Origin: [Phialemoniopsis] sp. UDSM-2020
Taxonomy: Eukaryota; Ascomycota; Sordariomycetes; Thyridiales; Thyridiaceae
Direction: 5' to 3'
Length of the DNA: 64,000 nt
NCBI GenBank assembly: GCA_018873225.1
Contig: JAEILZ010000002.1
Span: forward strand, 620,001-684,000
This document shows, piece by piece, positions 24,796-36,513 of this stretch (positions within the stretch are counted from its first letter, which is position 1; every line of letters begins with the position of its first letter). The notes under the pieces are model-generated. The model saw nothing but the letters and a program-made list of their open reading frames with translations, did not search any database and was not told the DNA's origin. The position numbers and the translations under genes were made by a program.

Positions 24796-26092
24796 ATGCC
24801 TCAGACGCAGGACTCGTCGGGCCCTAATCAGCCTGCTCATGCGGGTGCGGCTCCGGCCATCCCGCTCCAGGACCTGAGCGGCCAAGCCTCGCCGGCCGCA
24901 GCGGAGGAGGCTGCTGACCCTGCAGTTGACCACGGTAAGCCCTTGGTCCTGTACCCCGAGTCGCCCGTCCGCCAGCGCAGCCTGCGCCATGTCGTCGCCA
25001 TCTATCTCCGCTTCGCGTCCCTTGTCTGCTCCATCATCGCCCTCGCTCTGCAGGGCTACAGCTATGCCAACACTCATGGTGGCAACCAAAATGACTTTGT
25101 CTTTCCGGTCGTCTTCTTCACGGTAAGCAACGTCCTGCCCTCTTCTGTCTTCCCGTCCTTGCCTACCTCAACGGGAGTTATGGCAGCCCGTTTTAGATGT
25201 CATAGACTTTCCCTTTGCTAACCCTCGACACGTCTGTCGCCGTCATAGCTTCCCGCGGTCATGATGATGAACCTCGCCGAGATCACGATGATCAACAGTC
25301 AACGAGGTCGCCGGGTTGCGGCTAGGAACCGCATACTGCGCGAGGTCCTCGCGCTTGTCTGTGCTGCCGCTGCCACCATCGCTGTCATCTATCAGTTGAC
25401 CAAGTACATGTACCGCAGCGGGGCACAATATGGCCCCGATAACTGGGAGGCGGGAACACGGGCCAACACGGCCTTTATGTGCATGGTCCTGTAGGTCACC
25501 CTTTTGTCTGCTGGTCTCAATTTTAGACGAGACTAACCCAGTCGCGACCAGTGTCATTCACGTTACCCTCTTCGTCTTCGCCTGCCTGGACAAGCGAGAC
25601 AACATCAATGCCAGGCCGAGAGTCCTATACTTGCCTACAGGTGCACCTGTCATCATCGTGCGCGAGCCAGCGCCCCCTCCGTCGAGTGCTAGAGCCACTC
25701 GTCAATCGTCGCACCATCCCTCTGCAACTACATCCCCGGCGCAGTCTATTCGGTCTCCGACGGCTGTCAAGTCCCGACCACCATCGTATGGTGATCCTTC
25801 CATGCGTCCCCCATCTCCAATAGGACCGATACCTACCCGCCAACAGATTGAGGCTACGGCTCGTGACATGGCGAATAATACGGCACTTGGCTCTGGTGCT
25901 ATGGCTGGCTCGTCAGGACATGAAGTCGGATCAGCCCAAGGGTCAGGTGCGGAACCGGGAGACCCGATAGTTGCGACTGCGAGTGCGGAGGAAGAGGTGG
26001 ATCCCAGAGTTGCCAGAGGCGAGAGCCAGGCGCAGAGGATGTCGCCCGAGGAGATGGCGTTGTACTATAACAGGGCGGATAATGTCAGGTAA
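24796..26092 (+). CDS. four-transmembrane protein with proline-rich tail
   Basis: Three exons, 24796-25122, 25249-25490 and 25552-26092; 369 residues from the first ATG. The N-terminal 60 residues are polar. Four hydrophobic segments follow: VVAIYLRFASLVCSIIALAL, DFVFPVVFFTLPAVMMM across the first join, VLALVCAAAATIAVIYQL, and TAFMCMVLVIHVTLFVFACL across the second. This spacing resembles MARVEL-like four-TM proteins of fungal plasma membranes. The remaining 170 residues are rich in P, S, A and T, and probably a disordered cytoplasmic tail. No catalytic motif. Family name not certain. Confidence 0.75.
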
Positions 26093-26172
26093 ACAAACGG
26101 GCTGTCCATGCGGGTTTCGAAATGGCTCGATTAAGGAGCTACATGGCGTTGGGGTTAGGCTAACGATGTATT

Positions 26173-26282
26173 CATGCGAAAACTTGCAAATTAAGCCCAA
26201 TCTGAATCAACTACAGCCCATCGTGTACATGCGAAAACTTGCAAATTAAGCCCAATCTGAATCAACTACAGCCCATCGTGTA
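26173..26282. repeat. tandem duplication of a 55-bp unit
   Basis: Two perfect head-to-tail copies of 55 bp (26173-26227 and 26228-26282), followed by the first seven bases of a third copy. It lies in the gap between convergent genes, just after the four-TM gene. Perfect identity suggests a recent event. Confidence 0.9.
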
Positions 26283-26414
26283 CATGCGAGGTAATAACTA
26301 CATGACGCAACGCCTCATGATCCTAACTCTTGCTACACCATCACCTCGCTAACGATTACAAGCACTATGCACGAAAGGCCAACCTCTAAGCTCTGCACGG
26401 TCTCATGTTAACAC

Positions 26415-28589
26415 TTATTTCTCGGACCCTTGCTTCTGTACCATGTTTTCCTCCGCGAATTCGTCGACCTTGGCTTGGTTGGCTTGGTCACGCTGCTCGG
26501 CCGTGTACAGCTCCTCGGCCTCGCGTTCAAGATCTAACAGTATAGCTCATGTTAGCAGGCCCGCCTCAATCTGTCTACATTCATTCCCTCCTAAAAAGGA
26601 AAAGAGTAAAACTCACATTTAGCATTGTCAATCTTGGACCGGTCCGTGTCGACCCAGTACAGTGTGAACACGCCGAGCAGGCCCATGGGGAAGAGGAACC
26701 AGTACGCCGCATTGGAGTCTCCGCCCGCCCTCTCGATGATGGCTGACGAGATGAAGGGGCCGATGAAACTCGACGTCTTACTCACCGTGTTGAACAGCGC
26801 AAAGAACATGAACAGCTTGGGGTGCGGTACAACTTCCGAGATCATGACGGTCTGGTACGAGCCCCAGGCAGCGGTCTGGAAGTTCCAGACCTGCAGGATC
26901 CAGAACTAGGAGTGGCAAGTAGCGTCAGCAGAGTTCAATATGTGTGTGTCTGGAAAGAGAGATTCCTTTTACCTCCCAGTGGTGGTGGTAGCCGATGGAC
27001 TTGGTGAAATAACCAATGGCGCCCCAGAGCGAGGGTCCCAAGGTCATGCACGCGCCGTAGAAGACAGCCTTCTTGACCGAGAATTTGTATCTCTTGTGCA
27101 GCAGAGCCATGAATACAGTGCCTAGGCCACCAGACAGGTCGGCGACAAGGAGCATGGCGCTGAGCTTGAGGGGGTTGTAGTGGAGGATTTCGTTTTGGAG
27201 GAGACCTGTCACCTGGCCTGTGGTACCGGAGCCTGGTCATGACGAAGATTGTCAGATCAACTGCTCTCACATTCACGCTATCAAGGGCAAATGAATTCAG
27301 ACTCACTCTCATGCAGCAAAAAATACGCGAGCAGATACAGCATGCACTGCTTCAGCTTGCGAGCCGACCTGAGCGCCGACCACACCTGCCTCGGCCCCGC
27401 AGTGAGCCAGCCCGCCCCGTGCGGCAGCTGCTGTCCGGGGCGGTGCTTGTGCACGAGGAAGAAGGGCACCGTGCACACGACGGTGATGGCGCCAAAGTAG
27501 CCCATGAGCACGTTGTAGCTGTGGATCAGCTTGGCGTCGGTGTCGAAGCCGATCCCGGCCGAGATGCCCACGGCGATGGCGTACGCGACGATGACGATGG
27601 CGGACCCCGTGATGTTGACGAGGTTGTACATCTTGGAGCGCTCGTACGAGTCGAGCTCGGCGTGGGCCTCGGGCGACTTTTCGCCCGACGCGACTTCGTG
27701 CTCGGACTGGATGATCTTGGGCAGGTCGCGCACGAGGGTGGGGAAGCAGGCGGCGTAGAACGAGCTGACGATGTTGGCAGCTATGGCGTGATGTCAGTAC
27801 TTAACATATTATCTGGTCCTAGGGCGGTTTCGGGATGAGCGCTAAGGTGCTTTTGGGCTATTTGTACTGACCTAGACAGCCGACCACGAAGATCGCGTTG
27901 GCTGCTTGCCACTGTCCTGGCTTGGTAATACCGCACAAGGAGAATTGCGCCACGTCTAGTGTCTGGTGATCAGCAAGAGTTTCTCGGTTTAGATCCTGAG
28001 GGACATCGTACAAAGAATGGATTGGCCGACGATCATGATCCACGGCCGCCAGTTTCCGTAGTCGGCGTACGGGCCGAGGATGAGAAGCAGACCGAGCTGA
28101 CACCCGAACATGATGCCGGTGATGTTGAGCAGGAAGCTGTTGACGGGGAGGACACGGCCCGCCCAGTGCACCTTGCCATCGGGGAACTGCTGGTTCACTA
28201 GCATCTGTCGAATCGCGCCTCCGTTGCCTCCAATCGGTGCTCCGTTGAGCGAGAAGTCTGCGCGAAGCAAAAGGTCAGTCAACTACATCGCACCGCAGCT
28301 TTGATGACGAAGAGAGCATCTTACAGAAGATGCAGAACGTGATGTACTCCCACTTGCTCGTGACGATGCGTTTACCCGTCGAGGGGATGACATGTCGCTG
28401 CTCAATTACGGCTAAACCCGCCTTGCCATGCTCAGTCTGTCCACCTCCGGCTGCCGCTGGCGCCGCCTGCTCGATATGAATCTCGTCATACTTCTCCGCT
28501 GTCGTCTGCCCTGGCGTCGACAACTCGTCATCGGCGTGTGAGACTTCGGAAGTATGAAGCGGCTCTGAAGGCTCTCTGTTGCCCGCCAT
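26415..28589 (-). CDS. UNC93-like major facilitator (DUF895-type) membrane protein
   Basis: Seven exons: 28589-28325, 28257-28012, 27955-27872, 27780-27307, 27232-26973, 26905-26617 and 26533-26415; 578 residues. All phases agree. The cytoplasmic N-terminus is acidic and polar to about residue 80. The following hydrophobic helices include FLLNITGIMFGCQLGLLLILGP, NIVSSFYAACFP, MLLVADLSGGLGTVFMALL and GLLGVFTLYWVDTDRSKI. The FSLNGAPIGGNGG block and the D-x-D-R-S-K-I ending after the last helix are typical of fungal UNC93-like proteins with an MFS fold. The transported substrate is unknown. The tail is charged and soluble. A TATA-like motif occurs near 28796 upstream. Confidence 0.85.
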
Positions 28590-30814
28590 TGTTCAGGTCG
28601 TCAAGGCAAAATGATCAAGTGTTCAATGGGCTTTAGCATCCAAGAAAGTGGCAATCGATCCCGCGTTTCAATAACACAGCGACAGTTCTTAGTACTAGAT
28701 AGCTTCGAACTGTCAATACGTATATCATGAGTTCGTGTATCCACGGACCTGGGTTCTTGCGAAAGCTGCAAGGAAAGGATGCGCACATGGCCTCCTTTAT
28801 AACCACCACATTTCCCGGAGCACCACGTGGAAGTGTCCGGACCAAAAGTCGCAGAGGCCCGGTAGCTGCGATATCCGACCCCCAAGAAGCACATGCCGCT
28901 CTGCTCTTTCCTTCGCACCTCCCTAATTCGATGGTAGCCATGTGGATATCTCGTCGAGATTCCCCCTCAATATGGGCGCACATCATCGCCGGTTCGCGAC
29001 TAACCACTCAATCCGCACGCTCGTTTCGACATGCGAGTGGCATGTGTTGGATGTAACCGCAGCGCAGTGGCACATGGCCGATCACACCCCGATTTCGGCG
29101 ATAGCAGGAGCGCTCATGGGTGCGCAAAGCAGGGTTTTAGGCGTGCGGGGGTTTGTCGCTCGCGATCCCCCGCATTCGAGTCGTTCTTGGCCCAGTCGTC
29201 AGTGGCGTCGTCTGACACTTTTCCCCGGGATCGACATTGCAGGTCCTCCCAAAAAGGCAGGTTGAACGGTGCTGCATAACAAGGGATTGGTGAGGAAGAT
29301 GCCGATGGCTGGGACCAATTGTTGGACACTTTTCGTGTGTGGTTCGATGTCGGAAAACTCGAAGCTCGGACTCGAACATCGCGAGCGACTCGGCGGAACA
29401 AACTCCGCCAGACGTTCCTTGAAGTTTCGCGCCAGTCAATCTGTAAACGAGCTTCCGATTCCTTGGCGACCTCATTTGAGAATAATTCATGCTATTACTG
29501 TCAAGCGCATGGGCATAAAGTCTGTTATAAAGTACCTACAGTTCGCTAGGAATGGTTGGATGGTATAGTGCAACGATTGTCTGCTTTTGCAGCCTAATTA
29601 TGTACTCCTCTGCGGTACACGCGATTGTCAAGCTCGAGCTTGGTACGGAGAAGGCATGCTTGATATTTGGCTTCCGAATGATGTGATCTTCTAAGTGAGC
29701 AAAGATCGTGTTGGGTGTTGAGGCACTCAACATTCTTGTCATTTCTCCATAATGCCACCCTGCAATACCCAGCAGGGCTGCTTGATCTCGTGATCTAGCT
29801 GAGAGCGGGATTCTGTGTCAAAGACATCAATGCAGCATTGCACCTTCTGCGCACAAGGAGAAAATAGTATAGGTGACATATTTGTGTGTCAGGCTCGCGC
29901 CACTGAGTGTCTGGAGAACTAGAGCTTGAAAATGCCCCCTGCTCGCCATGATGACAATATTCCCGATTTTCCTAAACGCGAAGACCTTAGCCGATGCGCA
30001 TCTTGATAATAGTTACAGCAAGCACGATGTCAACAGCAATGCATAAAGACACCATCTCGGCGTAATCTTCGACGATGAGAGACTGGAACTATATAGTGTT
30101 CACCGTCTTGGAAAAGCACGATAGTGCCTCTGTAGGAAGCAGTGTCATATGGACACGATCATAACAGTCTACTTTGATCTGACATGAAAGTCGTGTATGG
30201 GGCAGCACGGAAAACTAAGCTTGGACATATCAGCTTTCAAACAATATCCCGGATACAGAAGCGGAACAGGAAGTATTGAAGTAGAATTATCAACAATAGT
30301 CAAGGTTCCCCTCTTTGCCTCAGCAGAGGTAATTCCTGAATGATAATCGATTGATATGGTCACTTGAGCGTCTGTATTACTGATAGGGGTCTCATGGAAA
30401 ATTTCCCATTAGCCCTGGACAGCGTAGGACAGACACTGGAGTTAGAACAGAAGAGAATATTCAATGGCTGTCCAGTCTACTGACCTAGAATCAGTTGGGT
30501 GCTTCAGGGCCAGCAGGTTCACGGCGGATTCGAGGGCAACAACAAAACAGGCATCATCCGATATTTACGCGACAGGACCCCAAAAGACGCGTAGTAGAAT
30601 GGACCGTTCGAGCTTGAACACCCAACAAAATATTCAAGCGAGACGGAGTGCTGCATTTTTCTAAAGACAGCGTCACCTAACAAATTACATTCTACTTGCC
30701 CAGCTGCAGTTTTAGTGAATGTCGTCAGCCTCTCTGCGAACGAAGTCACCAGCATAGAGATCGCTCGTTCTCGTACTTCTTTTTTGTCAAACGGGCTCTC
30801 TCAGAGCTTCAAAG
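28590..30814. other. gene-poor stretch of about 2.2 kb
   Basis: No gene I can support. A plus-strand frame at about 29288-29549 has protein-like composition (GWDQLLDTFRVWFDVGK, then many R/K) and ends near a C-Y-Y-C-x3-G-H-x2-C stretch, but no start, no good splice partner and no family are evident; it may be an eroded exon. The 30.0-30.4 kb part is A/T-rich. Confidence 0.4.
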
Positions 30815-31893
30815 ATGCATCTCCCGTTCTTGGTCTTCACTGCGTGGCTCTGCATGATTGCACGAGCCACTGCGATTTCCGGCCTACAGATCGTCCACGA
30901 GCCTACCAACCCGACGATTGAGTAAGATGAAGAAGCCTTCCATAATCCCTTATGCTTGTCTGACATGTAACAACCGGTAGTATCGTCTTCGTCCACGGCT
31001 TCACTGGCGATTCCACTCAAACATGGACTTATCAACCGAGCTCCTGGGCTTCCTGGTTCCCCTCGTCTTCCGAGCAGGAGATCTTCTGGCCGGCAGACTT
31101 GCTCCCGACATTGATCCCTGATGCGCGCATCATCGTGTACGGCTACGATACAGCAATCAGCTCTCCTCTCATGGGCACCAGACAAAACAAACAGTCTCCC
31201 TACGATTTCGGAAAGAACCTTTTGAACAAGTTGGAAGATCTGCAGAAGCCAAACCCTGGTCGTCCCATGGTGTTCGTCGCCCACAGCCTGGGCGGCAATG
31301 TAGTCAAGGAGATGCTTATCCAAGCATCACATGCTCCCAAGAAGCATCAGCTTCGTCATAAGGTCTACGAGATGACAAAAGGCATCATCTTCTTCGGCAC
31401 GCCCCATTCCGGAGCCGATCTACCCTTGTTACACAAACTTGCCCAGAAGATCGTAACCTCTATTTGTCTGATCGGCATTAACAATCAAATTTTCGATTCT
31501 TTCATTGGTCGTAACGACTGGATGAAGAGGCTCAAGGACGGATTCCCTCCTCTGGTTTATGAACAACATTGGCCGATTCACTCCTTCCAGGAGTCTTATG
31601 GAAAGTGGTGGCTCTTCGGTTATCAGGTATGGCCTTTGGACAAGTCTCATGATCTCTCTCTGACAAAGGCTCAGGTGGTACCAGAGGAGTCGTCATCGTT
31701 GGGACTGGCTCCTTTCGAGAAGACGTGTCACCTGGAGGGTGATCACACAGAGATGTGCAAGTTCTCCGGCCTCGATGACCCCCAGTTTGAGCCAGTCAAG
31801 CATGCATTGATGGAAATCTGCAAGCCGTTCATGTCTGAGGAGAGCAAAGGCCTGATGTGCCCGAGAACAACGAACCTGGACGCCTTGAAATAA
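30815..31893 (+). CDS. SesB-like alpha/beta hydrolase (SERAC1/DUF676 type), solo
   Basis: Two exons, 30815-30921 and 30981-31893; 339 residues. The join gives PTIDIVFVHGFTGD, the typical start of SesB/SERAC1-like hydrolases, with the oxyanion HG. WPADLLPTLIPDARIIVYGYD follows. The nucleophile elbow is VAHSLGGN with Ser138. IIFFGTPHSG follows, and GDHTEMCKFSG near the end gives the likely catalytic His. In many fungal NLR-like (STAND) proteins this domain is the N-terminal effector in front of NACHT/NB-ARC; here it ends after the hydrolase. The first 20 residues are hydrophobic (FLVFTAWLCMIARATA), so export or membrane anchoring is possible. Confidence 0.85.
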
Positions 31894-31953
31894 GGCGATG
31901 AAGGGGGCCGGGCCAACCGCACCGACCTAACCTGTTTCAGACAGGACAATGAT

Positions 31954-32214
31954 ATGGATCGCGGTGCCGAACGCATCAGCAAATTGTGGTTAGACGTGGC
32001 TAGGAAGGATCTTTACTCACTGTACCGTCTTTTCGGCTCAGCCCGGGGTGTCTTGCGATCCTCCGAGTCCGGTGCCGGCCTTGAAGCCGCTCGACGGCAC
32101 AACGTGGAGGCATGGAAGGGACAGATCATGGTACTGAAGTTGATGGCTGCACTTGTACGAGTAGCGAGAGACTTTCGGAATTCATGTCATAGAGACCAAA
32201 ACACGTACTTGTAG
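31954..32214 (+). CDS. possible remnant downstream of the SesB-like gene
   Basis: An 86-codon frame starting 60 bp after the SesB-like stop, in a different frame. It reads as a helical, charged protein (RISKLWLDVARKDLYSLYRLF). SesB domains of NLR-like proteins are followed by a helical linker, so this could be the eroded continuation, but no splice donor connects the two. It could equally be chance. Confidence 0.22.
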   Translation: MDRGAERISKLWLDVARKDLYSLYRLFGSARGVLRSSESGAGLEAARRHNVEAWKGQIMVLKLMAALVRVARDFRNSCHRDQNTYL

Positions 32215-32918
32215 CGTGTCGCAAGTGTCTCCGACCACTCTCCAGCTGCATCAGCGCCAGCTTGGGGGCACTCGTGTTGGCCGCATGACGGCCTTCTTTT
32301 TGATTGACTAGCACTGTCTAGCGATGTACATGAGCGTCCATGATAGTCAGGTCATAAATACCCATTGTGTCAACTAAACTAAGGCCCATAGACTTCCCGG
32401 GGGATGATAGCAGATATTTGTTGAAAAGGATCGGTTTCTCGTGTGGATGACGTGCAGACGTAGGTGTCCTGGAGCCTTGGTCTCAGCATCGCGAGTTGCG
32501 AAATGTCTGCTTCACGTACTCTATGGGAGGCTGGTTGAGACATTTGTTGAAGTAAAATGGGAATACGTAGTTGATGTTCTGAGGGATTTCAGGTGGTCTG
32601 CTCCTATTGAAATTCTATGTCAAGGGAAATCTCTATGGACTGTTAAAGGTTTCGGTTATTGTCATACCTGAGAAATCGATGTCAAGTAGAAATATCATCA
32701 AAGCTGGTCGGACATCATGCTCTTTACTATTCTGCTTAGTCGATCTTCGTACACTGATATCAGTCAAAGGCGAGTAAGATTTAGGATACTAGATCATCTG
32801 GCAAACCCAGACAAGCAGTATTTGCAATCACTCTTTGCTAAAGCATATCAGGGGCGCGGAACCAATTCATGATCAGTTCAGGCGGGTGAGTTGTCTTGCA
32901 TGGTCGTATCGCTAAGTG
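32215..32918. other. intergenic, about 700 bp
   Basis: Lies between the SesB region and the 3' end of the Zn2Cys6 gene. One 76-codon frame (32441-32671) has no recognisable features. Confidence 0.4.
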
Positions 32919-34513
32919 TTAATATAAGAACCCGTGTCTACCCTTGTCTAAACTCTGGTCCCATTCTCGTATCCTCCCTATTTCGAACCCATGCCTGTCT
33001 GCAACAACCGAATTCATTATGCCCCGGACAAAGGTTAGACTGGTTTGACTGGTTCGCAAACAGAACCAGGCTATCTGAAGAGGATATATCAAGAAGAGTG
33101 CAAAGTTGGCGGATTCTTGCCCCTGAAGTGCTCTGTCCGCAAAGCGACATACTTCTAATGCAAGGAACTCGTTGACAAAATGGCTGCTCTTGGGGTCCTC
33201 CAATTTGGTACCTTTGCCCGGGATGAGCGAGACGTCTAGGAACTCGCAAGGCTGAGCGAGACATAAAAGCATAGCATAGGACAGTGCGAGTGCTACGCAG
33301 TCCATAGGATCGACTGACGAGAGTGCATTGGCGGTTTCGTGACCCAGAGTTGCGTCGCATGTCCAGGGTATGGATTCAAGCCAAGCGTGCAGGCGGTCAA
33401 TGAGGGTCTGTACCCGTTGGCGCAAGAACTTGGTCGCAGAGGAGTTTTTCGGGCGCTCTCGAAGTTGGTCCCAGTCGTGGACAATACCGGGACTCTGGGC
33501 AAAGATGTCGTAGAGAAGATCGATCTTCTCGGGTGCCTCTCCCTCTGGTAGACACTGGGTGCTCTGCCACTGTGGCTGATCTAGGAAGCAATGACGGCGT
33601 TGATGTCCTGCGGAGAGAATCTGCATCGAAGGTTAGTAGGTTGCACTTTGGCATCGTGCACCGGAGAAGGTGTTCGCTCACCGCAAAGTATCGTGCGAAG
33701 CGCAATACTTGTCTCTCGTCGGGATTGCGCCAGGCTTTGGGTCCCCGGGATTGCAGCTGAGGAAGTCAGAAAATGGAGTGAGCAGAGGGCGGCAGGGACC
33801 ACTTACAACCGTGCCAGCGCCTTCATAGTGCATGAGCCATGCAGTTGACTGCGAGAAGACGATGTTCTCAAATACACATAGACACAGCACACTCTTGATG
33901 GTTCCTAACAGAGCATCCGAGTTGTGGCCAGCGCTAATGTCGTTTCGAAGCTGTGTTAAGGCCTTCGAATAGAGCCCCAAGCTCTGGAGGCAGGTCTGCT
34001 CATCTCGATTGGTCCTCCCAAAATACGCTGTCACTACCGCTTGCACACAAAGCTGATGTAATGTAGAGTTGTTGCCGATCAACAGCGTCGGTAGGACCCC
34101 CGCTGGTACCGTTGCATCGTGGCGAGGGGCAGCTAGCGAAAGCTTCGACAAAGTGTACGGAAGAAATAGGGTATTTTTCTGCGGTAGAAGATCTCTGATC
34201 TGTAGGATCGGCCTGTCTTCGCGCTTGATGGCGGTGTTCACAGTGCTAGCCCGTGTAGGAGCAGCAGCCGTCGGATCTGGTCTACTCCGAGAGAAGCGGT
34301 CATTCTCATCGACATACTTCAGCTGACCGAGGTACCCGGAGCAAACGAGCCCCGCATTCTTACAGTGCTGGCAATGAGGTTGCTGTTGATCTATAATTAC
34401 CAATCAGCATCCAGTCCCTGCGCGTTGCCGACCAATTACCGAAACCCACCACACTTGACCCTGCGCTCAACACAGGTGCCGCATCTTCTAATACGCCGAC
34501 CGTGACGAACCAT
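32919..34513 (-). CDS. Zn2Cys6 transcription factor
   Basis: Four exons: 34513-34450, 34390-33807, 33756-33682 and 33620-32919; 474 residues. The first join completes the zinc cluster CGTCVERRVKC + DQQQPHCQHCKNAGLVC (C-x2-C-x6-C-x6-C-x2-C-x6-C, from Cys11). The start at 34513 puts the basic MVRHGRRIRR directly before it. The rest is the helical fungal-specific regulatory domain (LHQLCVQAVVTAYFGR, IKSVLCLCVFENIVF, then WRNPDERQVLRFARYFA from the 75-nt exon). Fungal regulators of this kind control nearby metabolic genes; the divergent MFS carrier 597 bp away is the obvious candidate. Somewhat shorter than many relatives, but complete in outline. Confidence 0.82.
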
Positions 34514-35019
34514 GTGGGTACCCTTGAGACATGAGGTGGGAGAGGCCGTTGTATGGGAATCGGGGTTGTGCTCAGGGCTGATTCGATGTTGCAGTTGTGT
34601 TGGAAATAGAGAAAATGCAGGACGGCAGTTGGGAGACGAATTTGGACGGGGGCCAAGCCATGAAATACCCTGTAGGGCAAAAGTAACTGGCGCTAAAATC
34701 CCGGTCGATGAATGGGGATAGCCTACTTGGTTAGCTTGGTGCGCCACGAGCGCCAATCTGACAGAGCTAAGCTCGCGGAGCCTCTTTACTAACCCATTTA
34801 GGCATTTCAAATGCATACCCCTGTTCACAACCCCGACGCGACGGGACCATCTTCTGTGGGGGCCGTTTTATGATCTGCGTCACAATCTCGGGCTTAGCAA
34901 AGCTTCGCAAGCGCAGCCCGCTCCATGCTAACTAATCAGGCTATCTACTTACATTGTTTAGAGGCAGATGGACTACACGGAATGGGGTCACTGGAGCTCA
35001 TCTATGACGGTGCTCTTGA

Positions 35020-35030
35020 ATATATATATC
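35020..35030 (+). promoter_or_regulatory. TATA-like repeat before the MFS gene
   Basis: An alternating ATATATATAT run about 80 bp before the ATG at 35110, suitably placed as a core promoter. It lies in the divergent region shared with the Zn2Cys6 gene. Confidence 0.4.
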
Positions 35031-35109
35031 CGCCGTTGGTATTTGCTAACATGATGGAGTTTAGATAGGTCCAACAGAGCAGACTGGACGCCGCCTTCGT
35101 CTGTGTATT

Positions 35110-36513
35110 ATGGCAGCCCACAACTACGAGATGGTATCCTCCAAGGACACAGAGAGGGAGAGAGGGGTATTTCGGTACTGGAAGTCTACTCCGGCAAGCC
35201 AGCAGCCACCGCCGGATGGCGGACTCACCGCGTGGCTCCAGGTCCTCGGCTCCTTCTTCATCAACCTGAACAATTTCGGCCTCGCCAACAGCTTTGGCGT
35301 CTTCCAGACATACTACGAGACGACTCTCCTCCCGGGACATTCCTCCTCCTCGATATCATGGATCGGGACACTCCAACTGTCCCTGATCCTCATCGTCGGT
35401 GTAGTCTCAGGCCCTCTGTTCGACCAGGGGCACTTCTATCCCATCTTGATCAGCTCGTCGCTCCTGCTCGTCTTTGCCCTCATGATGTTGAGCCTGGCTA
35501 CGCAATACTACCAAGTCATGTTGACATGGGGCGTGCTCGGAGGAATATGCACAGGGCTCTTGTACATTCCCAGCGTCGCCATGATTCCCCTTTACTTCAC
35601 CTCCCGACGCGGTCTCGCCCTCGGCTGTGCGACTGCTGGAGGATCCTTTGGCGGAGTCATCTATCCCCTCGTCGTCCGTCGTCTGTTAGATACTGGTGGC
35701 TTCGGTTGGGCCTGCCGAGCAATGGGATTCATTGCTCTCGTCACCCTAAGCATTGCCGCCCTCCTGATCAAGCCGAGCAGCAACAAGAAACCCGCGCGCA
35801 AGCTCTTCGACAAGTCCATCATCAAGGATCGGGCCTTCAGCCTCTTCGTCCTGGCTTCTGGGCTCGTATGGCTAGGCTTCCTCGTGCCTTATATCCTCAC
35901 TCCCTCCTTTGCTCTTATGGGCCTCGACCACCCTGTATCCGAGGACCTCGCATATTATATGCTTGCTGTTCCCAACGCCGCGCAGGCACTGGGCAGAATC
36001 ATCCCCGCAGCGATGGTAGATCACAAGATCCTGGGCGCAGAGGTTATCCTGCTGTTCAACATGGTCGTATCTGGCATCTTGGCGCTATGCTGGATTGGTG
36101 TTCACAACATCGGCGGCTTTGCTGTCTTTCTCGTCCTTTACGGATTCTTCTCTGGCGCCGTCACCACATTACCCGCGTTCATCATCCCATATCTGAGCCC
36201 ATCTCTGGCCGTCATCGGCACACGGATGGGCATCGTATATGGTGCCGCGGGCTTGGGCGCCCTGATCGGCGCCCCGGTGGCTTTGGCCGTCGACTCCAAC
36301 GACAGGAGCCTGAACGGCCGCGCATTTCTAGGAGCACAGCTGTGGAACGGGTTGACGACTCTCTTCGCGGCATGCTTTGTCGTCTACCCCATGTATGAAG
36401 CGAGGAAGCGAAGACTTGCCATGGAGGCGCGGGTCAAGGAGCAGGCTCGAGTAGAGGCATTAGCCTCTATCGATCCATTGAGTATTCAGGAACCTGCTGA
36501 GTCGCATAAATAG
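35110..36513 (+). CDS. MFS transporter, monocarboxylate transporter-like
   Basis: Single exon, 467 residues. The N-terminal motif PPDGGLTAWLQVLGSF is the MCT-family signature ahead of TM1. FGVFQTYYETTLL and SISWIGTLQ follow, then about twelve hydrophobic helices with a central loop around SNKKPARKLFDKSIIKDRAF. YFTSRRGLALGCATAGGSFGG between TM4 and TM5 is also typical. Fungal members carry monocarboxylates, riboflavin or unknown metabolites across the plasma membrane, and several sit in secondary-metabolite clusters. It neighbours a divergent Zn2Cys6 regulator and a downstream P450 in the same direction. Confidence 0.9.
   Translation: MAAHNYEMVSSKDTERERGVFRYWKSTPASQQPPPDGGLTAWLQVLGSFFINLNNFGLANSFGVFQTYYETTLLPGHSSSSISWIGTLQLSLILIVGVVSGPLFDQGHFYPILISSSLLLVFALMMLSLATQYYQVMLTWGVLGGICTGLLYIPSVAMIPLYFTSRRGLALGCATAGGSFGGVIYPLVVRRLLDTGGFGWACRAMGFIALVTLSIAALLIKPSSNKKPARKLFDKSIIKDRAFSLFVLASGLVWLGFLVPYILTPSFALMGLDHPVSEDLAYYMLAVPNAAQALGRIIPAAMVDHKILGAEVILLFNMVVSGILALCWIGVHNIGGFAVFLVLYGFFSGAVTTLPAFIIPYLSPSLAVIGTRMGIVYGAAGLGALIGAPVALAVDSNDRSLNGRAFLGAQLWNGLTTLFAACFVVYPMYEARKRRLAMEARVKEQARVEALASIDPLSIQEPAESHK

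Noticed and set aside
27239..27838. 199-codon plus-strand frame over the UNC93-like gene
   Set aside because: Antisense of transmembrane exons; no domain.
29031..29279. CVGC start suggesting a zinc cluster
   Set aside because: The remaining cysteines of a Zn2Cys6 motif are missing and the frame ends without a regulatory domain.
35103..36398. 431-codon frame overlapping the MFS gene in another phase
   Set aside because: R/P/H-rich out-of-frame reading of the MCT-like coding sequence.
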